Below the pieces are notes generated by a model that was not told where the DNA came from, did no database searches, and was given only the letters and a program-made list of their open reading frames with translations. A DNA stretch of 64,000 nucleotides, from contig CAVVFA010000001.1 in assembly GCA_963747345.1 (NCBI GenBank), positions 310,001-374,000 of the forward strand, read 5' to 3'. This DNA is from GCA-2746795 sp963747345. GTDB lineage: Bacteria; Chloroflexota; Anaerolineae; Promineifilales; Promineifilaceae. Positions 41,687 through 49,937 of this stretch are shown one piece after another; the stretch's first letter is position 1; every line of letters begins with the position of its first letter. The position numbers and the translations under genes are program-made.

Positions 41687-44089
41687 ATGGCGCAGAAGTT
41701 AACCTATAAAAATTACAAAAACATGGTCAACGAGCAAACCCAACTCTTGTTGGATGCTCTGGCACATGCCGCTCAAGGCACATTAGATATAGATATTCCC
41801 ATCCCGGAAGGGATCGATGTCCTTACTGATCTGGCGATTGGCTTCAACTTTCTTCTTGACGACTTGCGGGATTTGGCTGCCAAACAGCAGCGCTCGCAAG
41901 AAGAGCTAGAACAGCGTGTCGTTGAACGCACCCAGGATTTGGAAACGGCATTAAGCGAAGTGCAAGCCATCCAACGCCGCTATATTGAAGGTGAATGGAC
42001 TGATTACGCCGCAGATGCCATCATCGGTGATGAGACTTTGCCCGATGCCTGGCTGCCTGTGCTGGAAACGGCCGTTATCCAACAAGGATCCGTTATCCAT
42101 TCCAATGGCGAAACCACCCTGGCCATGCCCGTTAACTATGCAGATGAAATCATTGGCATCATGGGCTTTAGCGGTCAAGTTGAAGAGACAAGTTGGGGCG
42201 ATGATGATGTCTCAGCCGTAGAAGCCATTATTGAGCAGGTCGGGTTAGCGCTAGAAAACCAGCGTCTGTTTGACCAAACGCAATCCGCCTTAATGGAATC
42301 TTCCACCCTGTATGAAGCGAGCGCCAAGCTAAATGCAGCAGAATCCTATGAAGATATTTTGAACGTATTAGCACAGCACACCATTTTGGGACAAAAAGCA
42401 CACCATATCAGTCTAAACCTCTTCAATAAAGTGTGGACGAATACGAGCATACCAGATTATGTGCAAGTGCTGGCACGGCTTTCAGAGCTGCCCGAAGATG
42501 TATTTCGCCCTCAATATAGTCTGGAAGAATTCCCTGAAATCAGCGAACTGCTGCGGTATAACCAGCCTACTTTTGTGGCAGATATTGACTCTGAAGACAC
42601 AAAAATGCATGTCGCAGTACGCAAACTTTATAAAGACCTCTTCCAAGCCAAGAGCACTCTTTTTGTACCGTTGGCCGTTGGTACGCAATGGATTGGTTTT
42701 ATCAACGCCATTTACGCTGAAAAAACCAGTTTCCCAGAGGCTGAGATGCAGCGTACATTAGCCCTGGCAAGCCAGTCGGCTGTGGCTGTTTCTAACAGAC
42801 AACTACTTAGCAATACCCAAGCTCGTGCGGCACAACTAGAAACACTCTCCCTTATTGAGGCGGGGCTTTCTCAGGCTACCAGTGAAGAAGAAATCCTCAA
42901 GTCAATTATGCAAGCCTTTGATTTAAGCGACATCTCATCGATTGCTCTCAATTACTTAAATCACCAACCAGATGACTCCATAACTTTGGATATGTATGGT
43001 TTGTGGTCAAACGGCCATTTCTTGCCCAACGACATCCTCACCAGATATCGTGGTCTAAAAATGGAAGACTCCCCATTTGCCAGCTATTGGCAAGAAAAAG
43101 GCGTTAGCATTGGCTACATCACAGACATCAGCAAAGAACTGGAAGCCCCTGAAGCCTTACGCAAACATGCCGAAGCGTATAATTGGCAGGCATCTGTCGT
43201 GCTGACACTACGGCGTGCAAATATGCTTCAAGCAGTTATCAGTATGAACTGGAAAAGCATCCATGAGTTTACAGATACTGAAAAATTCCTACTTGAGCGT
43301 TTGGTAGAACCTGTCTCAGCCGTTATCTCCAGCCGTCGAGCGCAGTTAGCGCAGCAAGAAGCCCTGGCAGAAACCGCATCTCTCTACCGAGCCAGTGCTG
43401 AAATGAACGCCGCCCAAACCTACGACGATATTCTGTCTGTGGTACGCAAATACACCATCGCGGGGCAAGATGCCCAAAGCGTCAGTTTGAGCATGTTTGA
43501 CCGACCCTGGACAAATTCACAAATGCCAGAATTAGTGGAGGTTCTCAAATACCATACCACACGGGAAGATGTGTCCATTCCTACCCGTTTCCCACTAGCT
43601 CAATTTCCATCGGCGCAAAAAATTCTCAAACCAGACGAACCAACTATCATTGAAGATTTAGACGATCCGGAATTAGACATTGACGACAATGCCCGCGCGT
43701 TATACACACAAATATTTGGTGCCAAAGCTATCATCTTTGCCCCACTGGTTGCTGGTGGTCAATGGATTGGCTATATCAATGTATTGTACAGAGACAAAAG
43801 AGAGTTTTCAGAATCAAATGTTCGGCGATTGGCTTCTATTGCGGGTCAATCGGCCGTTGCCATTCAAAACCTGGGTCTACTGGAAGAAACATCGCGCAAG
43901 GCACAGCGTGAACAAATGCTGCGTGAAATCACAGCCCAGGTTCGTAGTTCTGCCGACGTGGATACGATTATGAAAACGGCCGTTCAAGAAATAGGCCGCG
44001 CCCTAGGCAGAAGAACCTCCATCAGCCTCCAAACAAGTAGTAAAACAAAAGCAGGCACATCTCCCCTTACTGAAGAGAATGGAGCATAA
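41687..44089 (+). CDS. Sensor S9: soluble HAMP-like plus GAF protein without kinase domain
   Basis: An 800-residue cytoplasmic protein with no TM. Residues about 25-72 (AAQGTLDIDIPIPEGIDVLTDLA, then IGFNFLLDDLRDLAAKQQ) look like a HAMP domain without its membrane anchor, leading into a coiled coil (QEELEQRVVERTQDLETAL). A degenerate GAF-like module follows (YIEGEWTDYAADAI). Then come two copies of the 'SxLYxASAxxNAAxxYxDIL' GAF variant (near 210-375 and 560-730; LFNKVWTN and MFDRPWTN) with another GAF-like region between them. The shared tail is REQMLREITAQV to VQEIGRALG. It has no kinase domain. The stop is one base from the preferred start of the histidine kinase. Confidence 0.85.
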   Translation: MAQKLTYKNYKNMVNEQTQLLLDALAHAAQGTLDIDIPIPEGIDVLTDLAIGFNFLLDDLRDLAAKQQRSQEELEQRVVERTQDLETALSEVQAIQRRYIEGEWTDYAADAIIGDETLPDAWLPVLETAVIQQGSVIHSNGETTLAMPVNYADEIIGIMGFSGQVEETSWGDDDVSAVEAIIEQVGLALENQRLFDQTQSALMESSTLYEASAKLNAAESYEDILNVLAQHTILGQKAHHISLNLFNKVWTNTSIPDYVQVLARLSELPEDVFRPQYSLEEFPEISELLRYNQPTFVADIDSEDTKMHVAVRKLYKDLFQAKSTLFVPLAVGTQWIGFINAIYAEKTSFPEAEMQRTLALASQSAVAVSNRQLLSNTQARAAQLETLSLIEAGLSQATSEEEILKSIMQAFDLSDISSIALNYLNHQPDDSITLDMYGLWSNGHFLPNDILTRYRGLKMEDSPFASYWQEKGVSIGYITDISKELEAPEALRKHAEAYNWQASVVLTLRRANMLQAVISMNWKSIHEFTDTEKFLLERLVEPVSAVISSRRAQLAQQEALAETASLYRASAEMNAAQTYDDILSVVRKYTIAGQDAQSVSLSMFDRPWTNSQMPELVEVLKYHTTREDVSIPTRFPLAQFPSAQKILKPDEPTIIEDLDDPELDIDDNARALYTQIFGAKAIIFAPLVAGGQWIGYINVLYRDKREFSESNVRRLASIAGQSAVAIQNLGLLEETSRKAQREQMLREITAQVRSSADVDTIMKTAVQEIGRALGRRTSISLQTSSKTKAGTSPLTEENGA

Positions 44090-44090
44090 T

Positions 44091-47000
44091 ATGAGCAACA
44101 AAAAGAACGAAAAACCAACCTCATCAGTCGATATGATGGCACATTCATTCTCAAAAATACTTGAACATGCGGCCGATTTCGTGGCTATGATCACCACAGA
44201 AGGGCAGATCATACACGTCAACGAAAGTGGACGTTTCTTGCTTACATTATTAGATGAAGACGAAACGAAAAGCCTCAACCTCGCCAATTTAGTAGCAGAA
44301 ATAGACCGTGCTCATTTCCAACAAAGCGCACTGCCAACTGCCATACAAGAAGGCTTATGGCAAGGAAATATCACCTTGTGTAGCATGGACGGCATGGAAC
44401 TTCCCACCTCCATGCGCATTATCGCGCAGCCAGATGCAGATGGTAACGTCGCCATACTAGGGGTCATTGCCCACGACAGCACAGACCGCAAATGGATGGA
44501 AGATTCTCTGCAAGAAAGCGAAACACGCTTCCGCAGCTCCTTTGACAACACCTCAATGGGCATGGCACTCATTAGTATTGAAGGTCAATTCCTCCAGACA
44601 AACAAAGTCATGACGAACTTGTTAGGATACACTGAGCAAGAATTCTTAACCAAAAACATCTTTGACCTCATCCACCCAAAAGATGCCTCACGCACAGATT
44701 CCCCTATTCAGCAATTGCAAACAGGGAAAGTCACGACCATCAAAGGAGTAGTCAGGTATCAGTGTAAAGACCAATCAACCCTGTGGGGTAATGTAAATGC
44801 GACAGCCATCCAAGATGCTCACAAAAATGTCTCGTACTTCCTTTTACAACTTCAAGATATTACAGAACAAAAGCAATCTGAGGAAGCCTTAAAAGAACGA
44901 GAAGCCTTATTACAACTTGTGTTAGATACGATTCCACAAGCCGTTTTTTGGAAAGACAAAGAATCAACCTATCTCGGTAGTAACAAAAACTTTGCCCAGG
45001 ATGCCGGACAGAAATCTGCACTAGATCTCATTGGTAAGACTGATTTCGACCTCCCTTGGAACCAACAAGAGGCAGAAGCATTCCGCAAAGATGACATGCG
45101 GGTCATGGACGCGAATAAAGCCGAACTCAACATTATCGAGCCTCAACTTCAAGCAGATGGTAAGCAGGCTTGGTTAGAAACAAACAAAGCGCCATTGCAT
45201 AATGAAAATGGAGAAGTAATTGGTATTCTCGGCACTTACGAGGATATTACCGAACGGGTTGAGCTAGAAACCCAACTTCAGGAAACATTAGCCATACAAG
45301 AACGGCAGCTAACCATCAGCACAGCACTTAGTGTGGCTCAAACAGAACAAGAAATTCTACAAATCATGATTGATAATGCCAGCTACTATCCGATGGCGGC
45401 ACTATCAATCACGTATTTTGAAACCGATGCCAATGGACAAAAGCAGGATGTTGTTGCTAGGCAAAGTCCTTTTAGGAGTGGCATAAATACCTTGCCAGAA
45501 GGTACCAGAACACCTTGGAGTCAATCGTCACTTACCAACCATTATTCGTCAGAGCAACTGTTTATCAGCAAAAATCCAGCTGATGATTTTCGGCTTGATG
45601 CTGAAATTCGTGATAGTTTCACCAAGGTGGGTATTCAAGGACTTGTTATTTTGCCTATGGTTGCCAGCAATGATTGGCTGGGCAATATAGCCGTTATGAC
45701 CAAGGAGCCAGATTTCTTTACAGAACAAGTAATTTCATACTATCGTATTTTAGCTGAACAAGGTAGTACAGCTCTCAAAAGTGTGCTTCTGTTTGAAGAA
45801 ACGCAGCAATCTCTGAAGAAGCGCAGTCAGGAAGTCGCGCTTACCATTCAGATCGCGCAAGAAGTTGCATCCGCACCCAATCTAACAGATCTTTATGAAC
45901 GTGTCGTCAATCAGATTAAAGAACAATTCAATCATTATCACGTACAACTTCTGCGTTATGATCCATTCTTGGATACAGTAGCTCTCATCTATGGGTATGG
46001 CGAGACTGGGCAGGAAATGCTCAATTTGAATCACTCAATGCCCTTGGGCGTCGGTCTGATTGGTATGGCCGCCGCTTCGGGAGAAACAGTTTACCGAGGT
46101 AATGTAAAAGAAGATCCCGACTGGCAATCTAATCCCCTGCTCCTTAAAACCAGAAGTGAAATCGCGGTTCCAATCAAATTGCGGGATGAAGTGCTGGGGG
46201 TTTTAGACGTACAGAGTGACGGGGTAAACGCCGTTAGTGAAAGCGATCGGCTTTTGCTGGAAGGTTTATGTGGGCAGATTGCTGTCGCTATTGAAAGCAC
46301 CCGTTTACGTGAGGAGATGGATGCCCGCGTGAGTGAACTAACGACGCTTCAGCGGTATATGAGCCGTGAAGGGTGGGAATCTTACCGCGCCACGAAAGAG
46401 AAAGGCCTCTCTGGCTACCAGTTTGACCATCAAGGGGTGGCTGCACTGGTAGACCAATTAGATTTAGCTCCTTTTACAAATGGGGGGGATGTAACGGCCG
46501 TTTCCGTCAAAAAACGAGAGACACCCTTATCTGTAATGGGGGGGGAAATCATTGGCAAAATCAGCGTCGAAGAAGATGAAGAAAACCCACTCTCCGACGA
46601 AGATATCGACTTCATCCAATCTGTCTCTATCCAAGTGGCAGAAGCACTAGAAGCCGCTCGTCTTTTTGAGCAAACACAAGATGCTTTGAGCGAGCAGGAA
46701 AGATTATCCATGCAATTAGAAACGGTGGCTCAAGTTAGCACGGCCGCCTCAACCGTGCTAGAAGTAGATGCCTTGTTACAAGCCGTTGTTGACCTGACCA
46801 AAGCTAGTTTTGGTTTATACCATACGCACATTTATTTAGTCGATAATGAGACCAAAAGCTTAGTTCTCCGCGCTGGTGCAGACCAGGTTGGCCGACTCAT
46901 GACGCTCGAAGGTCGACGAATCGGTATCCAGGATGAATCCATCGTGGCGCGTGCTGTACGTAATAAAAATGGTGTTGTCGAAAACGATGTCCGAAAAATT

Positions 47001-47960
47001 GTAGACTTCCTGCCCAATCCGCTGCTGCCACAAACCCGGGCTGAACTAGCCGTCCCTCTGATTGTCGGTGATTCAGTCATCGGGGTGCTAGACTTACAGG
47101 CAGATCAGACGGACTTCTTCACAGAAGAAGACGTAAACATTCACCGCACACTCGCCTCCCAAATTGCGGTTGCGGTGCAAAACGCCTCCTTATTCGCCGA
47201 ACAAGTAGAAACCTCGGAAAAACTGCGTGAAGTTGACCGGTTGAAATCAGAGTTCCTGGCCAGTATGAGCCATGAACTCCGTACACCGCTTAACTCAATC
47301 ATCGGTTTCGCGGATGTGCTGCTAGAAGGCTTAGACGGGGAACTGAACGAACGCATGGAAGAAGACGTGCGTCTCATCCGAGACAGTGGGGATCATTTGC
47401 GAGCGCTTATTGGCGACATTTTAGATATGTCCAAGATTGAATCTGGTCGTATGGAAATGCGTTACGAAGAAGTAGATGTACAACAAATGAGTCGTGACAT
47501 TCTAGCCAATGCCGCCCCATTGGCAGAAGCTAAAAACCTGACACTCCATCTCACCATTGCCGACGACGTGGATGTAATTGAAGCGGACCGTACGCGCTTA
47601 CGTCAGGTTTTGTGGAATATCATGGGCAATGCCATCAAATTTACAGAGAAGGGCAGCGTCACACTTAGCCTCGCTATTGAAGGGTCTAATATGCTGGTAG
47701 GTGTTCATGACACCGGTATCGGTATTGAAAACGCGCATATCCCCATTGTGTTTGAGCAATTCCGTCAGATTGATGGTAATCTGAACAGGAGTGTTGGTGG
47801 TACAGGGTTGGGTATGCCCATCACCAAGAAACTCGTTGAATTACATGGCGGTGAAATTTGGATTGAAAGTATCATGGGACAAGGTTCCACGTTCTGGTTT
47901 ACCATTCCCATGAGCCAATATTACCGGAAAGAGATAAAAGGTACGGCACTTTTAGATTAG
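44091..47960 (+). CDS. Soluble hybrid PAS/GAF sensor histidine kinase (only kinase of the cluster)
   Basis: I choose ATG 44091, eight bases after GGAG; ATG 44079 would lie inside that site. The product has about 1,289 residues and no TM. Three PAS domains occupy about 20-390 (DSLQESETRFRSSFDNTSMG; VFWKDKESTYLG). GAF domains lie near 395-565 and 570-740 (NPLLLKTRSEIAVP), then an REGW module (MSREGWESYR), and a GAF near 870-1045 (NPLLPQTRAELAVP). The transmitter has the H-box FLASMSHELRTPLNSIIGF (phospho-accepting His), the N-box QVLWNIMGNAIKFTEKG, the G1-box VHDTGIGIE, the F-box FEQFRQID and the G2-box GGTGLGM. There is no receiver domain in the protein. It lacks the shared C-terminal tail. 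Its stop codon TAG is the first three bases of a 113-bp repeat (47958-48070). Confidence 0.93.
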   Translation: MSNKKNEKPTSSVDMMAHSFSKILEHAADFVAMITTEGQIIHVNESGRFLLTLLDEDETKSLNLANLVAEIDRAHFQQSALPTAIQEGLWQGNITLCSMDGMELPTSMRIIAQPDADGNVAILGVIAHDSTDRKWMEDSLQESETRFRSSFDNTSMGMALISIEGQFLQTNKVMTNLLGYTEQEFLTKNIFDLIHPKDASRTDSPIQQLQTGKVTTIKGVVRYQCKDQSTLWGNVNATAIQDAHKNVSYFLLQLQDITEQKQSEEALKEREALLQLVLDTIPQAVFWKDKESTYLGSNKNFAQDAGQKSALDLIGKTDFDLPWNQQEAEAFRKDDMRVMDANKAELNIIEPQLQADGKQAWLETNKAPLHNENGEVIGILGTYEDITERVELETQLQETLAIQERQLTISTALSVAQTEQEILQIMIDNASYYPMAALSITYFETDANGQKQDVVARQSPFRSGINTLPEGTRTPWSQSSLTNHYSSEQLFISKNPADDFRLDAEIRDSFTKVGIQGLVILPMVASNDWLGNIAVMTKEPDFFTEQVISYYRILAEQGSTALKSVLLFEETQQSLKKRSQEVALTIQIAQEVASAPNLTDLYERVVNQIKEQFNHYHVQLLRYDPFLDTVALIYGYGETGQEMLNLNHSMPLGVGLIGMAAASGETVYRGNVKEDPDWQSNPLLLKTRSEIAVPIKLRDEVLGVLDVQSDGVNAVSESDRLLLEGLCGQIAVAIESTRLREEMDARVSELTTLQRYMSREGWESYRATKEKGLSGYQFDHQGVAALVDQLDLAPFTNGGDVTAVSVKKRETPLSVMGGEIIGKISVEEDEENPLSDEDIDFIQSVSIQVAEALEAARLFEQTQDALSEQERLSMQLETVAQVSTAASTVLEVDALLQAVVDLTKASFGLYHTHIYLVDNETKSLVLRAGADQVGRLMTLEGRRIGIQDESIVARAVRNKNGVVENDVRKIVDFLPNPLLPQTRAELAVPLIVGDSVIGVLDLQADQTDFFTEEDVNIHRTLASQIAVAVQNASLFAEQVETSEKLREVDRLKSEFLASMSHELRTPLNSIIGFADVLLEGLDGELNERMEEDVRLIRDSGDHLRALIGDILDMSKIESGRMEMRYEEVDVQQMSRDILANAAPLAEAKNLTLHLTIADDVDVIEADRTRLRQVLWNIMGNAIKFTEKGSVTLSLAIEGSNMLVGVHDTGIGIENAHIPIVFEQFRQIDGNLNRSVGGTGLGMPITKKLVELHGGEIWIESIMGQGSTFWFTIPMSQYYRKEIKGTALLD

Positions 47961-48070
47961 GTAAAAGCGGGAAAGTTTTTGAAAATAAAATTGTGCAAAA
48001 CCCGCTTTTCCTTGAAGGAAACCACAATTTTGCGTGTTGGTAATTTTAAGAACTTTTTGTGGTTTACCTA
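47958..48070 (+). repeat. 113-bp MITE-like repeat, copy 2 (supplies a stop codon)
   Basis: The copy is almost identical to copy 1 (5908-6020), in the same orientation, with the ends TAGGTAAA and TTTACCTA. Its first three bases are the stop codon of the large histidine kinase gene, so insertion at this point fixed the C-terminus of that protein. The main visible difference is GAAAATAAAA in place of GGAAATAAAA. Confidence 0.9.
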
Positions 48071-48350
48071 AATTGGTGTACCTGTGCTGTAAATTTATTA
48101 CTGGACACTGGCGTTTTTAATATTCCTCTCTGGTAGGGGTTTTGCACGCAAAGCCCCTACATTCGGCTAGGATTTGATTTTCGCCAGACTACAGTTTATT
48201 AAACTGAGTAAAGCGTGGCCTAGATCACATAATTTTTCTATATGAATCATTCAACAAGCAGCAAATGAGAATACCCAATTTTCAGATACCTGCTAAAATG
48301 AGAACGTAATTTAAATTTGAAGAAGGAACTGCCTTAGAGGTTCAATTATT
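48071..48350. promoter_or_regulatory. Region between kinase and receiver genes
   Basis: About 280 bp of AT-rich sequence after repeat copy 2. It holds a palindromic hairpin at 48133-48160 (GTAGGGG / CCCCTAC with TTGC/GCAA inside). The hairpin has the look of a dispersed REP-type palindrome and may also end the long sensor transcript, but no T-run follows. The receiver gene therefore may have its own promoter; I found no convincing one. Confidence 0.45.
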
Positions 48351-48734
48351 ATGACAGACGAACGCAAAAAAGTCTTCTGTATCGAAGATAATCCTGTCAA
48401 CATGTTATTGGTTTCCCGCATTGTGGAAGCAGAAGGGCATGAGCTTGTTAAAGCTGAAGACGGCCCCATTGCGATTAGGAAACTGCTCGAAGATGGCTTG
48501 ACGCCAGACATTATTTTGTTAGATATCAACTTGCCTGGTATTGACGGGTTGGAATTGGCACGTCGGTTTAAAGCAGATGAACGCATTGCTGGAATTCCGC
48601 TGATTGCGACGACGGCGCAGGTGCTTGTTGGCGATAGAGAACGATGCTTGGAAGCTGGCTGTGATGATTATCTACCAAAGCCGCTTGATATTCGTAAATT
48701 GCGGGAAGTGATGCGTACGTATTTAGACGACTAA
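48351..48734 (+). CDS. Stand-alone receiver (CheY/DivK-like) response regulator
   Basis: A 127-residue single receiver domain. The acidic pocket is in FCIEDNPVNM, the phospho-acceptor aspartate is in ILLDINLPGIDG, the switch threonine is in LIATTAQ, and the invariant lysine is in DDYLPKPLD. No DNA-binding or enzymatic output domain is attached. The sequence EDNPVNMLLVSRI is typical of receivers that serve hybrid kinases. It follows the cluster's only histidine kinase, which has no receiver of its own, so it is the likely partner (inference). It may act on a protein target, as CheY does, or pass phosphate on. A strong terminator follows at 48769-48795. Confidence 0.92.
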   Translation: MTDERKKVFCIEDNPVNMLLVSRIVEAEGHELVKAEDGPIAIRKLLEDGLTPDIILLDINLPGIDGLELARRFKADERIAGIPLIATTAQVLVGDRERCLEAGCDDYLPKPLDIRKLREVMRTYLDD

Positions 48735-48758
48735 TCTTCCCTTTGTTTTCTGATTTTT

Positions 48759-49937
48759 TTATAGGTTGAGCGGCTGTCCAATAATGACAGCCGCTTTTTC
48801 TTTTATTTGGGTCAGGAAGAGAATGCGTTCTTCTTTTCCTTTTAGGCGCAATTGGTTGCGCAGCCAGTCGGGTTCAAGGGGAGACCCCCGTTTTTTGATG
48901 GTGACTTTGCCAATACCATGTTGACGCAAATAGGCGCGTAGGCGTTTGAGCTGAAAGGGGAAGGCTGTTTCTATTTGAAAGCAGCGGGCGAATGGGGTGT
49001 CTTGGGCGGCGTTGGCTGTAAGGTAAGCTATGTTTGGGTCGATTTTGCACGCGCCCAGTTGTTGTGCCAGGTTTTCTACCAAATGCGCCCGGATGACAGC
49101 GCCGTCTGGTTCGTATAGATATGCAAGCGGATCGGAAATTTGAATTTCTGCATGGGGTTGATTGACGAGTGTATGTTCACCGGGTAATAGGGTGGCGCGT
49201 CTGCTGGCTGGGGAACGCAGGTCATCAAACCATAAGACGCCTTCTTTCACTTCCCCGTTCACGGATATGAATTCAACTTCAGCATCGGGTGGGAGTTCAT
49301 CGTAGTTGACACCTGGGCTGATTTTAACGGCCGTTCCCCGCCCCACATTCCGCCACCTATCAATTTCACTCAGGGGTGGTCTATATGCTTTGACGGAGTA
49401 TATGCGCTTCCCCTGCTCGTCTCGTCGTGCCGGATCGAAGAATATGCCGTCAACGGGCAGGGGGGAGATGGTTTGCATATCGGCTTGCAGGGGGTGAAAA
49501 CGGCCGTTTCTGCCATAAGCACGCATGTTTTCCTGAGCCATGTGTAGACGGAGGTTGTCTAAATCGATACCAATAACGTGGGAAACGGCCGTTAATCCCA
49601 ACGCATCGCCACCAATACCACACCCTAAATCAGCCACCGTGTCCATTGCTGCTGCCGCAAATCGTTTGGCTCGGTAAACCGATACAATTTCGGATGAGGC
49701 TTGTTCCAAGCCATCTCGCGTAAAGTACATGTCAGCGGCGCGGCTGAATTTCATCGCTGCTTTTTGGCGTAGTACCACCGTTTCCACAACGGCTTGCGCG
49801 AGGTCTGGGTCAAGCTGCTGCCGTAAACGCATCATCAGGTGCAGATGGGTGTGGGGGGTGATGGGCGTTTTTGCTGTTTCGGCCAGCAAGGCTTGTCCTT
49901 CGGGTTGGAGGAGGGTGTGGAATTGGTCGAGATTCAA
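48759..49937 (-). CDS. Class I SAM methyltransferase with THUMP-like C-terminal domain
   Basis: A 392-residue protein. A helical N-terminal part with KFSRAADMYFTRDGLEQAS precedes the SAM-binding motif ADLGCGIGGDALGL (about 103-116). The acidic motif VIGIDLD and the catalytic-region motif GIFFDPARRDEQGKR follow. The C-terminal domain (FPFQLKRLRAYLRQHGIGKVTIKKRG) matches the THUMP-like domain (family 'THUMP_like', PF18096) that accompanies this methyltransferase group. The likely target is RNA, but this is inference. The start is TTG at 49937, overlapping the nuclease stop as TTGA, so it is coupled to that gene. Confidence 0.87.
   Translation of the reverse strand: MNLDQFHTLLQPEGQALLAETAKTPITPHTHLHLMMRLRQQLDPDLAQAVVETVVLRQKAAMKFSRAADMYFTRDGLEQASSEIVSVYRAKRFAAAAMDTVADLGCGIGGDALGLTAVSHVIGIDLDNLRLHMAQENMRAYGRNGRFHPLQADMQTISPLPVDGIFFDPARRDEQGKRIYSVKAYRPPLSEIDRWRNVGRGTAVKISPGVNYDELPPDAEVEFISVNGEVKEGVLWFDDLRSPASRRATLLPGEHTLVNQPHAEIQISDPLAYLYEPDGAVIRAHLVENLAQQLGACKIDPNIAYLTANAAQDTPFARCFQIETAFPFQLKRLRAYLRQHGIGKVTIKKRGSPLEPDWLRNQLRLKGKEERILFLTQIKEKAAVIIGQPLNL
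48769..48795 (+). terminator. Rho-independent terminator of the receiver gene
   Basis: AGCGGCTGTC at 48769-48778 pairs perfectly with GACAGCCGCT at 48786-48795 over a 7-base loop, followed by TTTTCTTTT. It lies inside the last codons of the convergent methyltransferase gene (encoding AAVIIGQPL), so coding sequence and terminator are combined. On the minus strand no T-run follows. Confidence 0.85.

Noticed and set aside
12525..47960. GAF domains of the array as phytochrome-type photosensors
   Set aside because: I saw no bilin-binding Cys-His signature and no PHY domain; cysteines are rare in these GAF domains.
48133..48160. Hairpin as a classic terminator of the sensor cluster
   Set aside because: It has no following T-run and looks like a dispersed palindrome, so I report it only as part of the intergenic region.
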